43,269 bases of DNA from an uncultured Lachnospiraceae bacterium (GCA_946414885.1 CAMKQH010000030.1:1-43269); one strand, 5' to 3'. Shown: positions 26,065 through 34,076, counted from the stretch's first letter. Notes: generated by a model not told the origin, from the letters alone. Made by a program: numbers and translations.

Positions 26065-26121
26065 TTAGTCTCACCCTATTTCCCTGTGTGCGTGTCAGGA
26101 TTTATCCTTTCAACCAATAGA

Positions 26122-26146
26122 TACGTCTATATGTCAAAACGTTACA
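26122..26146 (-). promoter_or_regulatory. candidate ECF autoregulatory promoter
   Basis: Minus strand TGTAAC (26141-26146), 15-bp spacer, CGTA (26122-26125), about 60 bp before the sigma start. The spacing is one base shorter than the usual SigW-type 16. Confidence 0.5.
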
Positions 26147-26196
26147 AGTCTTTTTAAAAAGGTGTTTTATCCCCTTATCTCATGATTTAAAAGATA

Positions 26197-26298
26197 TCGA
26201 TGTTTTTGCCTCTTGCCGTTATAATCACCAAACATGCCAGACATACAAAGAATTCGATGAACATAGGCATAGATTACCATGCCTTGCGTTACGTTACT
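26197..26298 (+). other. promoter relic plus first codons of an XRE-like gene
   Basis: TCGATG (26197-26202), 17-bp spacer and TATAAT (26220-26225). The spacer is nearly the same as at 12273-12289. Downstream an ATG at about 26259 starts MNIGIDYHALRYV, recalling MNLGKKIKQLRFQY of the 12330 gene, and the frame stops after 20 codons. No other content is seen in the 234-bp gap. Confidence 0.35.
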
Positions 26299-27069
26299 TC
26301 ACATAAGAAATTCTTGTAAGTAATCTGCTACGACTCTTGTACTTAACGGTCGGAAGGAGCTCTCATGAAGGAGTATGATTTCCCTTCCAATGAGCAGGCC
26401 GTTTCGTTCGTATACGTCCAGTTTTGCGAGCACGTTATTATAGTAACCAAGATTATCTATCATGCCAAGATGCTCTAAGTATTTTATCTCTCCAGTCATG
26501 ACGTTCATTACCGTAAAATCTGGATAAAATTCCTTCATTTGCCCGTCAACGCGCAGTAGCAGCGGTTTCTCATAATGATAGGGGATTCCATGCCTATGAA
26601 GCTCATCCGCAATGATCTTCTCCGACTTAGACCGCACGCGCTCCCCCCGACGCGTATAGTATTCCGTCTTGTCACTTTCCGAAAATGGCAAACCTTCATA
26701 GCTCACGTTGTTGAAATCTTGAATCTTCCTGGATATCGGAACAATGTCAGGCTCGAAAAGGATTTGCTTGCCCTCGTGCATGCGTTCGTACACTTCATTC
26801 AAACGCTCAAGAGATTTTTGTGCACCCTTTAAACATACAATGGCTTTCTCCAGAAGCGGATTCAGCTTTCCGCGATATTCTTGCAACGCTAGCATCTGAA
26901 TTCTTTTTTCATTCTTTTTCTTGCTTAGGTATTTCTTGCCAACATAATACTGATAATGTCCCCTGATTTTTCTGCAATATAACGTCTCTGACGATTTGTT
27001 TTGGGAAATCTGGCTGGACCTCTTGATGCTTTCTAGTTTCTGTAACTCACTACTTATCGCTTTTATCAT
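26299..27069 (-). CDS. PD-(D/E)XK nuclease-like protein
   Basis: 256 residues starting at the ATG after AGGGGGTATGAATTC. The N-terminal half is basic and helical (RGHYQYYVGKKYLSKKKNEK), a nucleic-acid-binding look. The C-terminal half has a restriction-endonuclease-like pattern: RSKSEKIIADELHRHGIPYH (helix with Glu), then EFYPDFTVMNV (the D of PD) and EIKYLEHLGM (strand with E and K-like residues). Similar proteins are frequent in gut Clostridia and lack a known role. The gene is lower in GC than its sigma neighbours, hinting at transfer. Confidence 0.65.
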   Translation of the reverse strand: MIKAISSELQKLESIKRSSQISQNKSSETLYCRKIRGHYQYYVGKKYLSKKKNEKRIQMLALQEYRGKLNPLLEKAIVCLKGAQKSLERLNEVYERMHEGKQILFEPDIVPISRKIQDFNNVSYEGLPFSESDKTEYYTRRGERVRSKSEKIIADELHRHGIPYHYEKPLLLRVDGQMKEFYPDFTVMNVMTGEIKYLEHLGMIDNLGYYNNVLAKLDVYERNGLLIGREIILLHESSFRPLSTRVVADYLQEFLM

Positions 27070-27224
27070 GAATTCATACCCCCTTGAAATCTTTATGCAA
27101 CAAATCATTCCATTCTAATCCATTATGTTGCCTCATACATCTCAAAAGAAATCCTAAGCAACAAAGGAGTCTACAGACCAGCCCCTTGTTGCTTTTCATA
27201 TTATCTTCTAAGGAGAAAGACAAC

Positions 27225-27395
27225 ATGTATTCATTGGTATCACTTATATGTTGCTTATCTTCTGTGATGACAAGCAAAAAAGCAACATGTCAGCACTTGC
27301 TTTGTTTCCTTGTTGTCTTCATAATTCTAATCTTCATAAAAGGCAACACTATCGCAACGCAATGGCTCTATTTGATGTTTTTGATCATAAAATAG
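27225..27395 (+). CDS. possible small membrane protein
   Basis: 56 residues starting MYSLVSLICC with AAGGAG 9 nt before the ATG. A hydrophobic stretch HLLCFLVVFIILIFI is followed by a second one near the end (WLYLMFLIIK). The region is AT-rich and studded with GTTGC/GCAAC motifs. No family is recognised. The case rests on the ribosome binding site and topology only. Confidence 0.35.
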   Translation: MYSLVSLICCLSSVMTSKKATCQHLLCFLVVFIILIFIKGNTIATQWLYLMFLIIK

Positions 27396-27491
27396 GAAAA
27401 TTTGAATGAAACTTCAGAATGAAGAACGCTGAAAATGGACTTTTCAACGGTGAGATAAGCTTAACACATAGGGAAATGGATTGCAAGCGAA

Positions 27492-27602
27492 TTCGAAACT
27501 GCTTCGCAGTTTCGAACGTTCGCGGCATTCGCCGCAAACATTTTCGCGAAATAAAAAGCACCCAGTAGCAAGCAAGCTTGCTCTGGGCACTTTGTTATTT
27601 CG
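27492..27602 (-). terminator. hairpin cluster, probable ancestral tuf terminator region
   Basis: TTCGAAACTGC-ttc-GCAGTTTCGAA is a perfect 11-bp stem at 27492-27516. A second structure at 27546-27602 pairs GCGAAATAA with TTATTTCGC and AGCACCCAG with CTGGGCACT; on the minus strand GGGTGCTTTTTATTTCGCG follows. It lies just after the outermost tuf 3' fragment, as a tuf terminator would before the cassettes inserted. Confidence 0.65.
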
Positions 27603-27630
27603 CTTTATTCGCTTCTCATTACTCGCGACA

Positions 27631-27685
27631 TTACTCGATAATGGTAGCAACACGTCCGGAACCAACGGTACGGCCACCCTCACGG
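27631..27685 (-). other. outer attachment core: duplicate of the tuf 3' end
   Basis: 55 bp encode [17 protein letters not shown] and stop, differing from tuf (37147-37201) at only two silent positions. No upstream tuf sequence is attached. Interpreted as the distal junction (attR-like) of tandem insertions at the tuf 3' end. The common core of all three copies is about 35 bp. Confidence 0.88.
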
Positions 27686-27867
27686 TTCTACGGTTCGTAA
27701 ATCGGTATGAAATCCATTGATTTTATAGTTTTTTTATCGCATATATCGCCTATCTGTCATCAAAAATCGATGGTTCGGAAATTATTTAGAGCCAAAATAG
27801 AGCCATACCATATTTCTCGCGAAACTTGTTGGTTTAATCGAATTCCCCATGATGTAATTCTAATTGC

Positions 27868-29208
27868 CTATTCCAACACTCCAATGTATTCTGTGACACC
27901 GTCCGAATACTCAACTTTTATGGCTCCGCCTAACAGATCTAATCCATAAAGCTTTGCCAACTCGGACTCATCTTCCGTTGTCACGCTTACATCGATGCAG
28001 TTTGAAGTCTCCCTAACTGCCGAGGAAAGGACAAATGATAATTCCTTATTTATCATTCCGTTCGAGATTTTTTCTTGCAGCTCCGTGAGATACTTCAGGG
28101 TGTATTTTCCCGTAACAAACACCGTTTTATCCTCACTTCTGCCAAATTCCTTGCAAATAGCCGTCCTGTTTTCCGGAGTATCTTCGGTCAAAACAATGGT
28201 AAACTTTCCGTTTGCGTCAAGATATGATCCTCCATAGAAGTCCGAAATTTCCTTCGACAAAATCTCATCGTTATTCACTTCGACGTATTCTCCCTTGCCG
28301 TCAGCCGGCACATCTTCCTTAATATGACCAGAGTTCGCAATCATCCCCATCACGTTTTGCAACAGGTTCAAAACCTGTGTTTCCTCCATACCCGTGCCGG
28401 AATATTCCACGTCACAATATGTTCCGTTTTTTTGGAACTGACAAATGATATTTTGGCTTAGGGCGTCACTATAGATCATAACCTCCGTATCACCCACCCT
28501 GCTAATCACGGGATTCTCACAAAGCACCCAATAATCCCGAAGTGACTCCTCGAGGTAGCAAAAAGAAAGCTTTATCTTTTCCGTTTCGTCCTCTCTTCCA
28601 TACAAAAAGACAAAGGAACGGGATCCAGTCTTCTGCATCGGCCATTGGCCAGTCTCAAACAGATTATAATATTTTACAAATCTCCATTCCCCAGCAAGTC
28701 CGTCGCAAACATCCAACACATGCCAGGAAACACCTACATTCCCCATTAGTTCATGGCTCATGTCATCCAATGCAACTTCCGAGATCTGATCTCCTGCACA
28801 ATAACGCATGTTCATTTTGACTGCGTCCTTAAGCTTTGCCTGTCCGATGGTTGCAAGATTAAAACAGATTTCATTATCCTTTAGTACACCTTCCTTCACT
28901 GCACCTGACTTTAGTTCCTCCACTTTTTCGCTTTGTAGCTCATTCGAATCCGCTCTTTCCCGGCTCTCAGCATCCATGGTCTCTTCAATAGGACTTCCTT
29001 GTAACGGGTCGCTAACCGGATTGTTAATTGGAACTGGCCGATTTACGCCAAACATATATGCCATACCAAAAATCGCCATCAGGCAGGCTGCCATAGTGCC
29101 ATATTTTACCGCCTTCCAAATCATGATTATTTTACTGCCGTTTTCAATTCTCATCAGCAGATCGTCATCCAATGCACCGAATGATTCTAGCAAATCCTCT
29201 TTTCTCAT
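27868..29208 (-). CDS. membrane anti-sigma factor-like protein
   Basis: 446 residues. A short cytosolic N-terminus (MRKEDLLESFGALDDDLLMR) is followed by one membrane helix at about residues 36-54 (TMAACLMAIFGMAYMFG), then an acidic linker and a large outside domain containing ICFNLATIGQAKL, RYCAGDQISEVALDD and a C-terminal beta-rich segment. The N-terminal LLESFGxLDDxLL pattern is common in Lachnospiraceae proteins encoded after ECF sigma genes. Its ATG overlaps the sigma stop by 4 nt (ATGA), so translation is coupled. Assigned as anti-sigma or sensor by topology and context; the ligand is unknown. Confidence 0.75.
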   Translation of the reverse strand: MRKEDLLESFGALDDDLLMRIENGSKIIMIWKAVKYGTMAACLMAIFGMAYMFGVNRPVPINNPVSDPLQGSPIEETMDAESRERADSNELQSEKVEELKSGAVKEGVLKDNEICFNLATIGQAKLKDAVKMNMRYCAGDQISEVALDDMSHELMGNVGVSWHVLDVCDGLAGEWRFVKYYNLFETGQWPMQKTGSRSFVFLYGREDETEKIKLSFCYLEESLRDYWVLCENPVISRVGDTEVMIYSDALSQNIICQFQKNGTYCDVEYSGTGMEETQVLNLLQNVMGMIANSGHIKEDVPADGKGEYVEVNNDEILSKEISDFYGGSYLDANGKFTIVLTEDTPENRTAICKEFGRSEDKTVFVTGKYTLKYLTELQEKISNGMINKELSFVLSSAVRETSNCIDVSVTTEDESELAKLYGLDLLGGAIKVEYSDGVTEYIGVLE

Positions 29209-29765
29209 ATCACATAGCCCTCCTTCTGTAGCCAGGTTCTTAATCTTTCCCTCATTCTGCTAAGCATTACCCTTACGTTATTCTCGGAGATATGGAATTT
29301 CCTTGCTATTTCTTTGGTGGAATACATGTAAAAGTATCTTGCGACGAAAACATTTCCATCTCTTTCAGGCAATTCCCGCACAAACTCATTGACACATTTT
29401 TGTAATTCCGAGATTTCAAAATATGCCTCGACGTCTGACTGACCGGCAATGCATTCTTCCAACTCATCCAGCACGATTGCAACTTCTCCTTGACCTCGTT
29501 TCTTTGCGTATTTACTTCTGTACTTGCTAATTGCTAAATTCCTTACGATTTTGGCCAGGAATAATTTTAAATGTACTGGTTTCATAGGCGGGATCATGTT
29601 CCATGCCTGTAACAAGGCATCATTCAGGCATTCCTCAGAATCCTCCTTGCTCTGAAGGACACTCTGAGCAACCTTGAAACAGTATGCCCCATATCTTTTT
29701 TCCGTTTCCTTGATTGCTTCTTCCCGCCTGTCCCAAAACAATTGGATGATCATCTCGTCAGTCAC
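29205..29765 (-). CDS. ECF-type sigma-70 factor
   Basis: 186 residues. Region 2: EEAIKETEKRYGAYCFKVAQ, EDSEECLNDALLQAWNMIPP, IVRNLAISKYRSKYAKKR. Region 4: NVFVARYFYMYSTKEIARKF, then ISENNVRVMLSRMRERLRTW. It is a paralogue of the 19499-20053 factor (same KETxxxYG, EDSEEC and IPP motifs). It is the only regulatory pair in the 2.45-kb cassette. The start ATG has a GGAGGC-type site. A TGTAAT/CGTC promoter 50-75 bp upstream suggests self-activation. Confidence 0.93.
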   Translation of the reverse strand: MTDEMIIQLFWDRREEAIKETEKRYGAYCFKVAQSVLQSKEDSEECLNDALLQAWNMIPPMKPVHLKLFLAKIVRNLAISKYRSKYAKKRGQGEVAIVLDELEECIAGQSDVEAYFEISELQKCVNEFVRELPERDGNVFVARYFYMYSTKEIARKFHISENNVRVMLSRMRERLRTWLQKEGYVI

Positions 29766-29815
29766 GGCCTGCCTCCTTGTTTCAAATTCGTCTTGAAGTT
29801 AACCTCACACTATAT

Positions 29816-29841
29816 GACGCAAAGTCTTGGAGAACATTACA
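29816..29841 (-). promoter_or_regulatory. candidate ECF autoregulatory promoter
   Basis: Minus strand TGTAAT (29836-29841), 16-bp spacer, CGTC (29816-29819), ahead of the sigma gene, giving the cassette cargo its own promoter. Confidence 0.55.
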
Positions 29842-30029
29842 AAAAAATACCTAAATCTATTGCATTACAAACTAGCATTTTGATGATACCATAAAGATTT
29901 AACGCAATCCAGTAATACCCTCAAACGCATGTCTCACGCTTATTCCGGCTCTATCCTCTGGAAAAATAGAGCCAAAATAGAGCCACGGAGCATCTCACTT
30001 TATCATGCCAAAGCGTTTTGGGCACAAAA

Positions 30030-30059
30030 AAGGCTCCCGAAGAAACCCTCGGAAGCCTT
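30030..30059 (-). terminator. terminator in the right arm of the small cassette
   Basis: AAGGCTTCCGAGG/TTCGGGAGCCTT stem followed by TTTTTTG on the minus strand; nearly the same as the tuf terminator at 37094-37123. The cassette arm therefore brings a terminator for whichever tuf 3' end it is joined to. Confidence 0.85.
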
Positions 30060-30082
30060 GATTTTATTGACTTTTTTATTGA

Positions 30083-30137
30083 TTACTCAATAATGGTGGC
30101 AACACGTCCGGAACCAACGGTACGGCCACCCTCTCTG
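30083..30137 (-). other. middle attachment core: duplicate of the tuf 3' end
   Basis: Encodes [16 protein letters not shown] and stop with silent differences from tuf; the match to tuf ends at CCACCCTC. It is the junction between the two tandem cassettes. Confidence 0.88.
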
Positions 30138-30359
30138 TTCTACGCATTGTAAATCGGCATGAAACCTGCTGTTTTTATGTGTTTTATGTCGCATATATCG
30201 CTTGATTATCGGGTTGATTTTTGCTGTTTCAAAATTTTTAGAGCCATACTAGAGCCAAAACCTATTCTTGATTAGAAATATAGCTCGTTAATTTCATTTT
30301 CAGATGCATACATTCATAATATAAGTGTAACTTAGGCATAGGTGATTTTTTATCTTTTT

Positions 30360-30757
30360 TTATGCCGAAATACCGAGCAATTTCTTTATGGCCTGTCTGG
30401 AACTTAGGCCGTTCAAGATTCTCTCCGCCATGATCTCCCTTCCCACGTACATGGACGGAAGCTCGCTCACGTACTTCATGGCTGCTTCCTTGTCCCCATG
30501 CCGATCCGCCATCAATGCCAATAAATACAATGCCCCGCATTGCATTCCAGGGTTGTTTGAGCAAAGCAGCTTATGACATAAAACATCAATTTCCAATTCC
30601 ATTTTTCATCTCGAATGCTTTGCGTTTTTACCATCTGATTTAGGTTATTGGCTAGACTAAACATGAAATAAATGTCCTGCGGATACGACTGCAATGCCTC
30701 GCGAAGTCTTTCTATTGCAATGTTATTATCGAATTGAAAAATGACGAGTTTAGGCAT
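30360..30757 (-). pseudogene. fragment of a TPR-type regulator, frameshifted
   Basis: Two frames join into one protein: IERLREALQSYPQDIYFMFS, ending in IRDEK, then MELEIDVLCHKLLCSNNP and ADRHGDKEAAMKYVSELPSM. The style is that of the TPR-like C-terminus of XRE regulators. The shift is at a run of five A near 30600. The helix-turn-helix half is missing, because the sequence breaks near 30735 where a plus-strand nuclease fragment begins. Confidence 0.65.
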
Positions 30758-30994
30758 GAGGACTTAGGACAATTAAATGCATATGTAGGGTACTACAAAA
30801 AGAATGAAATGCTACCGGGTGATAATCCGCCGGTTGGAATTTTGCTTTGCACTGATAAAGGTTCGCAGATGGTAGAATATGCGTTGTCAGGAATGGATAA
30901 CCAACTGTTTGTCTCAACATATATGCTCCATTTGCCGGACAAGCGGAAATTGGAAGAATTTATGTTGAAAGAATTGGAAGAAATGGGAATGTAG
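30716..30994 (+). pseudogene. C-terminal fragment of a YhcG/DUF1016-type PD-(D/E)XK nuclease
   Basis: Reads NVIIELKNDEFRHEDLGQLN, then AYVGYYKKNEMLPGDNPPVG, ILLCTDKGSQMVEYALSGMD and LPDKRKLEEFMLKELEEMG. These are the family's E-x-K active-site strand and C-terminal signature. The N-terminal two thirds are absent. A TTG start is possible but no ribosome binding site is seen. It abuts the regulator fragment head to head. Confidence 0.75.
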
Positions 30995-31140
30995 CAGTAG
31001 AAAAGCTCGTGAAGCTTTGAATTTGCTGTTGAGTTACATTTGCAAAGAGGTGGTAGAAATACCATCTCTTTTGCTATCTAAAAAAATCTAGGTTATACAT
31101 GCAGTTGGGGTTATGGAGAAATGTTTTTTTGAAAAAACAG

Positions 31141-31194
31141 TTGAATAAAGTGTGTATATGACATATAATATGTCTAACGATATATATCTAAAGA
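31141..31194 (+). promoter_or_regulatory. promoter and operator of the TetR-PaaK operon
   Basis: TTGAAT (31141-31146), 17-bp spacer, TATAAT (31164-31169). Immediately downstream is the dyad TCTnnnGATATATATCnnnAGA (31173-31194), a likely site for the TetR protein encoded next. Confidence 0.75.
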
Positions 31195-31218
31195 TATTTA
31201 TAAATAGAGGAGGATATT

Positions 31219-31791
31219 ATGCCACCGAAACAAAAGATTACTAAAGAAGAATTGTTAGAATGTGCAGCTCGAATAGCAGAGAGAGAAGGTATTTCATCAG
31301 TCACATCCCGCAGTGTTGCAAAGGACGCTGGTTGTTCCATTCAACCTGTATTTAGTCAATTTCCCACTATGGAGATATTAAGACAAGAGACATTTGATTA
31401 TGTATGCAAGAAATCAGCTGAAGAAGTTCTTATGTTTGAAAAATATCCTGATTATTTTGCAAGAACATCAAAATGGGTAATTGATTTAGCAAGAAAGAAG
31501 CCGAATTTATTCAGATTAATCTATTTATCGGGTGGATTTCATGGAAATAGGTTATTAGATGTCATGATGGATTATGAGAATAATAGAGATATGCTTCTAA
31601 AAATGACACAAGTATATCAATTGGATTTTGAAGTATGTAGAGATATTTTGATGAGGAGCTTTTTGCTACTTATAGGTGTGGGAACCATGATTTGTGAAAA
31701 TCGTATGGATTTTAGCGATGAGCAGGTTATGGCGATGATGAAACAAACTGTATCGGATATGGTACTGGGGGCGAAGGGAACGAGGTCATGA
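31219..31791 (+). CDS. TetR/AcrR-family regulator
   Basis: 190 residues. The N-terminal helix-turn-helix is KITKEELLECAARIAEREGI, SVTSRSVAKDAGCSIQPVFS, QFPTMEILRQETFDY, the normal TetR layout. The rest is helical ligand-binding sequence. GAGGAGGATATT precedes the ATG. It overlaps the next gene by 4 nt (ATGA) and probably represses this two-gene operon through the dyad downstream of the promoter. The inducer is probably a substrate or product of the PaaK-like enzyme, which is an inference from the operon. Confidence 0.9.
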   Translation: MPPKQKITKEELLECAARIAEREGISSVTSRSVAKDAGCSIQPVFSQFPTMEILRQETFDYVCKKSAEEVLMFEKYPDYFARTSKWVIDLARKKPNLFRLIYLSGGFHGNRLLDVMMDYENNRDMLLKMTQVYQLDFEVCRDILMRSFLLLIGVGTMICENRMDFSDEQVMAMMKQTVSDMVLGAKGTRS

Positions 31792-33134
31792 AGCAGATAA
31801 GTTTATTAAAAGCAATGTATTTGACACACAAAGCAGGGAAAATGTCAACACCGGAGCGAATGAGATTACAGCAACATCGGTTACAGGATTTAGTTTTCTA
31901 TGCAAAAGAAAATAGTCCTTATTATGCTGAACTTTATAAAGACGTAGGAGAAGCATTCTCGCTTACAGACCTACCAACTACAAACAAAGTAGCGTTGATG
32001 GAACATTTCGACAGTTGGATGACGGATAGAAGTATTACAAGGAAAAAGGTAGACAACTTTATGGCGGATATTTCTAATGTGGGTAAAAAGATGGATGGGA
32101 AATATCTAATATATACAACTTCTGGCTCCACGGGAAATCCTTGTATTGTGCTCTATGATGAAACTACTATTAATGTTTCATCTGCAATCAGTGTTCTTCG
32201 CAGTTTTGCTAGAAAGCAGGATATGAAAGCTTTTATGAAACAAGGCAAAAAGAACGTTGCACTTTTTGCAGAGGGTGGATTTTATCTTGCCAGTGGTTCT
32301 GTAAAATATAATCTGCAGAAGATGCCCTGGAAGAAAAATGTGATGAAATCTTTTGATGTTCGTAAGAGAACTCAGGATATCGTGGATATGTTGAATGAAT
32401 ATCAACCGACCATGATAGGGTCCTATCCCACAGCACTGGAATTATTGGCATATGAACAGGAAAGCGGGAATCTGCATGTAAATCCGGTAATAATTATGAC
32501 CGGTGGAGAGCATCTAAGTGAGGAAGTTCGCGAGAGATTGTCCAAGGTGTTTGGATGCTATGTGCAGACCAATTATTCCTGTACAGAGGGAGGTACGGTT
32601 GCTTGTGAATGTACGGAACATCACTTTCATGTAAATGATGATTGGATTATACTGGAATCGGTGGATGAAAACAATCAGCCAGTTCCATTTGGAACGCAAT
32701 CAGCCAAGGTATTGCTGACCAATCTTGCGAATAAAGTATGTCCTCTTATCCGTTTTGAAATTACAGATAGAATTGTAATGCATGATGAACCATGTGCCTG
32801 CGGTAATAATCGACCGTGGTTAACTATAGAGGGTAGAACAGATGATATTTTGACCTTTGAAAACGGAGTTAAAATTCCACCCCTCTCACTGTATATAGTG
32901 CTTAAGGAAATACATGGAATACAACGTTTTCAGTTGATTCAGGTGAGTGGAAACGAGTTAGAGTTAAGGTTAATTGCTGAAAATAAGGTTCAGGCATTTG
33001 AAGAAGCCAAGAAGGCTGTAACAGAATACTTATTGCAAAATGGTGTTATTTGTGAGATTTGTTGTTCGGACAAACAACCGGAAGCCAATGCTAAAAGTGG
33101 GAAATTCAAGCATATTGTTGCAATGAAGCAATAG
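31788..33134 (+). CDS. PaaK-like adenylate-forming enzyme (phenylacetate-CoA ligase family)
   Basis: 448 residues. The ATP-binding P-loop is YTTSGSTGNPCIVLYD. TNYSCTEGGTVACEC matches the conserved acid-recognition region, and RFEITDRIVMHDEPCACG followed by IEGRTDDILTFENGVKI matches the C-terminal domain of phenylacetate-CoA ligase / coenzyme F390 synthetase-like enzymes. It would activate a carboxylic acid as an adenylate and pass it to CoA or another acceptor; the actual acid is unknown. It is coupled to the TetR gene. Cysteines in CACG may bind a metal, as in related proteins. Confidence 0.88.
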   Translation: MKQISLLKAMYLTHKAGKMSTPERMRLQQHRLQDLVFYAKENSPYYAELYKDVGEAFSLTDLPTTNKVALMEHFDSWMTDRSITRKKVDNFMADISNVGKKMDGKYLIYTTSGSTGNPCIVLYDETTINVSSAISVLRSFARKQDMKAFMKQGKKNVALFAEGGFYLASGSVKYNLQKMPWKKNVMKSFDVRKRTQDIVDMLNEYQPTMIGSYPTALELLAYEQESGNLHVNPVIIMTGGEHLSEEVRERLSKVFGCYVQTNYSCTEGGTVACECTEHHFHVNDDWIILESVDENNQPVPFGTQSAKVLLTNLANKVCPLIRFEITDRIVMHDEPCACGNNRPWLTIEGRTDDILTFENGVKIPPLSLYIVLKEIHGIQRFQLIQVSGNELELRLIAENKVQAFEEAKKAVTEYLLQNGVICEICCSDKQPEANAKSGKFKHIVAMKQ

Positions 33135-33190
33135 AAAAAGGAAAATTTCAGTCTTACAGCCACTTCTCTACATAATCTTTATTGCATCAA

Positions 33191-33213
33191 TTTGTCAGAC
33201 ACTGTCTAACAAA
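33191..33213. promoter_or_regulatory. 23-bp operator-like dyad
   Basis: TTTGTCAGACA-c-TGTCTAACAAA: 11-bp arms with one mismatch and a 1-bp centre, typical of TetR-type operators. The TGTCTAAC half also occurs at the TetR gene's promoter (31171-31178). Confidence 0.5.
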
Positions 33214-33248
33214 TTTAAAAATCTGAGCATTCTTAGGTAGTGTTTTAT

Positions 33249-33480
33249 ATACCCTCTATCTGCGAATAAAAGAGCTTAGCTTCTGTGATTGACACCGGCA
33301 CGGAAACCAAGCTCTTTTCGTCTGTCGTTGAATTAATACCCGATTCACAAACAGCGATTTTTCGCAGACGCACAGATAGAGGGTATAACACACTACACTT
33401 TGCCATGCAAAGTCGTGTGCCAAATGGGGCGTGTCCCCCTTTGGATTCCCCCTCTTCATTTTCGCTTCTGCTGATGCTAT
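33249..33480. other. nested inverted repeats, possible oriT
   Basis: ATACCCTCTATCTG (33249-33262) and CAGATAGAGGGTAT (33371-33384) are perfect 14-bp arms enclosing AAGAGCTT/AAGCTCTT. About 30 bp further, CCAAATGGGG-cgtgt-CCCCCTTTGG forms another hairpin. Nested dyads followed by a GC-rich hairpin resemble transfer origins of mobilizable elements, but no relaxase is encoded here. No gene is supported between 33135 and 33629. Confidence 0.4.
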
Positions 33481-33629
33481 AACCTAATATGCGGTTACCT
33501 ATCATCGTCTCGAAAATGCAAATTAGTATCGTTCCCATCCGTTAAAGCGAATGTAGCCAATACTAATTTGTATTCCTCATCCATATTATTTTCAAGCATA
33601 TTGTAAGCGTGGGTTGTAGTGTAATATCT

Positions 33630-33770
33630 TTAACTGTGGGAAACACCGCTTTCCCATTGTGAGATGGCAGACACGGAAACGCCTACCTGCTCTGCCAGTC
33701 GTTCCTGGGTTATGCCTGCTACCTTACGAAGCTTTACAATGTTATTGCCAAGATTATTTATGGTTTTCAT
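33630..33770 (-). pseudogene. truncated XRE helix-turn-helix gene
   Basis: 46 residues beginning MKTINNLGNNIVKLRKVAGI and containing a complete recognition helix (QERLAEQVGVSVSAISQWES) before stopping at GVSHS. GGGAGCATC precedes the ATG. The C-terminal part expected of such regulators is absent. A short dyad ATCCTtactATAGGAT lies upstream at about 33815-33830. It may still bind DNA. Confidence 0.6.
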
Positions 33771-33954
33771 GATGCTCCCTTTCTCCTTTTTCTCATCTTG
33801 TATTACGGCGCCTATCCTTACTATAGGATGTTTGAAGGAAAATGAAAAGAGAGCATTTGTTAATGGACCTTAAGTACGGCTAAACATTTTCCATGTAAAC
33901 CATCTGTCATATTTCCTCTCTTCTTTGTACCCTCTTTCTCCGTCTAATTACATA

Positions 33955-33983
33955 GATTCTTCCAACTCTGAGTTGGAAGAATC
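33955..33983. promoter_or_regulatory. 29-bp near-perfect palindrome upstream of XRE gene
   Basis: GATTCTTCCAACTC-t-GAGTTGGAAGAATC has 14-bp perfect arms and a one-base centre. It lies about 95 bp before the XRE gene, between it and the divergent truncated XRE gene, and so is a candidate operator for one of them. The rest of the 306-bp gap shows nothing else. Confidence 0.6.
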
Positions 33984-34076
33984 CAAAGAGCATTCAACTA
34001 ACACGCCATTGTATTTCCCATGATTCCAGACTATACTTTATTTATCGGCCGAAATAAAAACAAGGAGCATTTTACA

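Larger units (their letters stand above)
27686..30137. mobile_element. small tuf-linked cassette (B), ECF sigma cargo, no recombinase
   Basis: A 2.45-kb unit between two tuf 3' copies. Left arm: TAGAGCC at 27787 and 27798. Right arm: TAGAGCC at 29967 and 29978 plus GGCTCTA at 29947. Each pair is 11 bp apart and about 100 bp from the nearest core. The cargo is one sigma/anti-sigma operon. The left arm is similar to that of the large cassette (GTAAATCGG and TCGCATATATCGC blocks are shared). No integrase is present, so movement would need an enzyme from elsewhere. Confidence 0.75.

Noticed and set aside
26299..27069. Restriction enzyme of a restriction-modification system
   Set aside because: No DNA methyltransferase partner is adjacent; the 185-907 methyltransferase is distant and looks like a small-molecule enzyme.
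27481..27720. 79-codon frames on both strands around the outer tuf core
   Set aside because: They span terminator hairpins and the tuf fragment in the wrong frame.
33245..33538. Minus-strand 97-codon frame in the large cassette
   Set aside because: It runs through the nested inverted repeats, lacks a ribosome binding site and does not read like a protein. Structural DNA is the better explanation.
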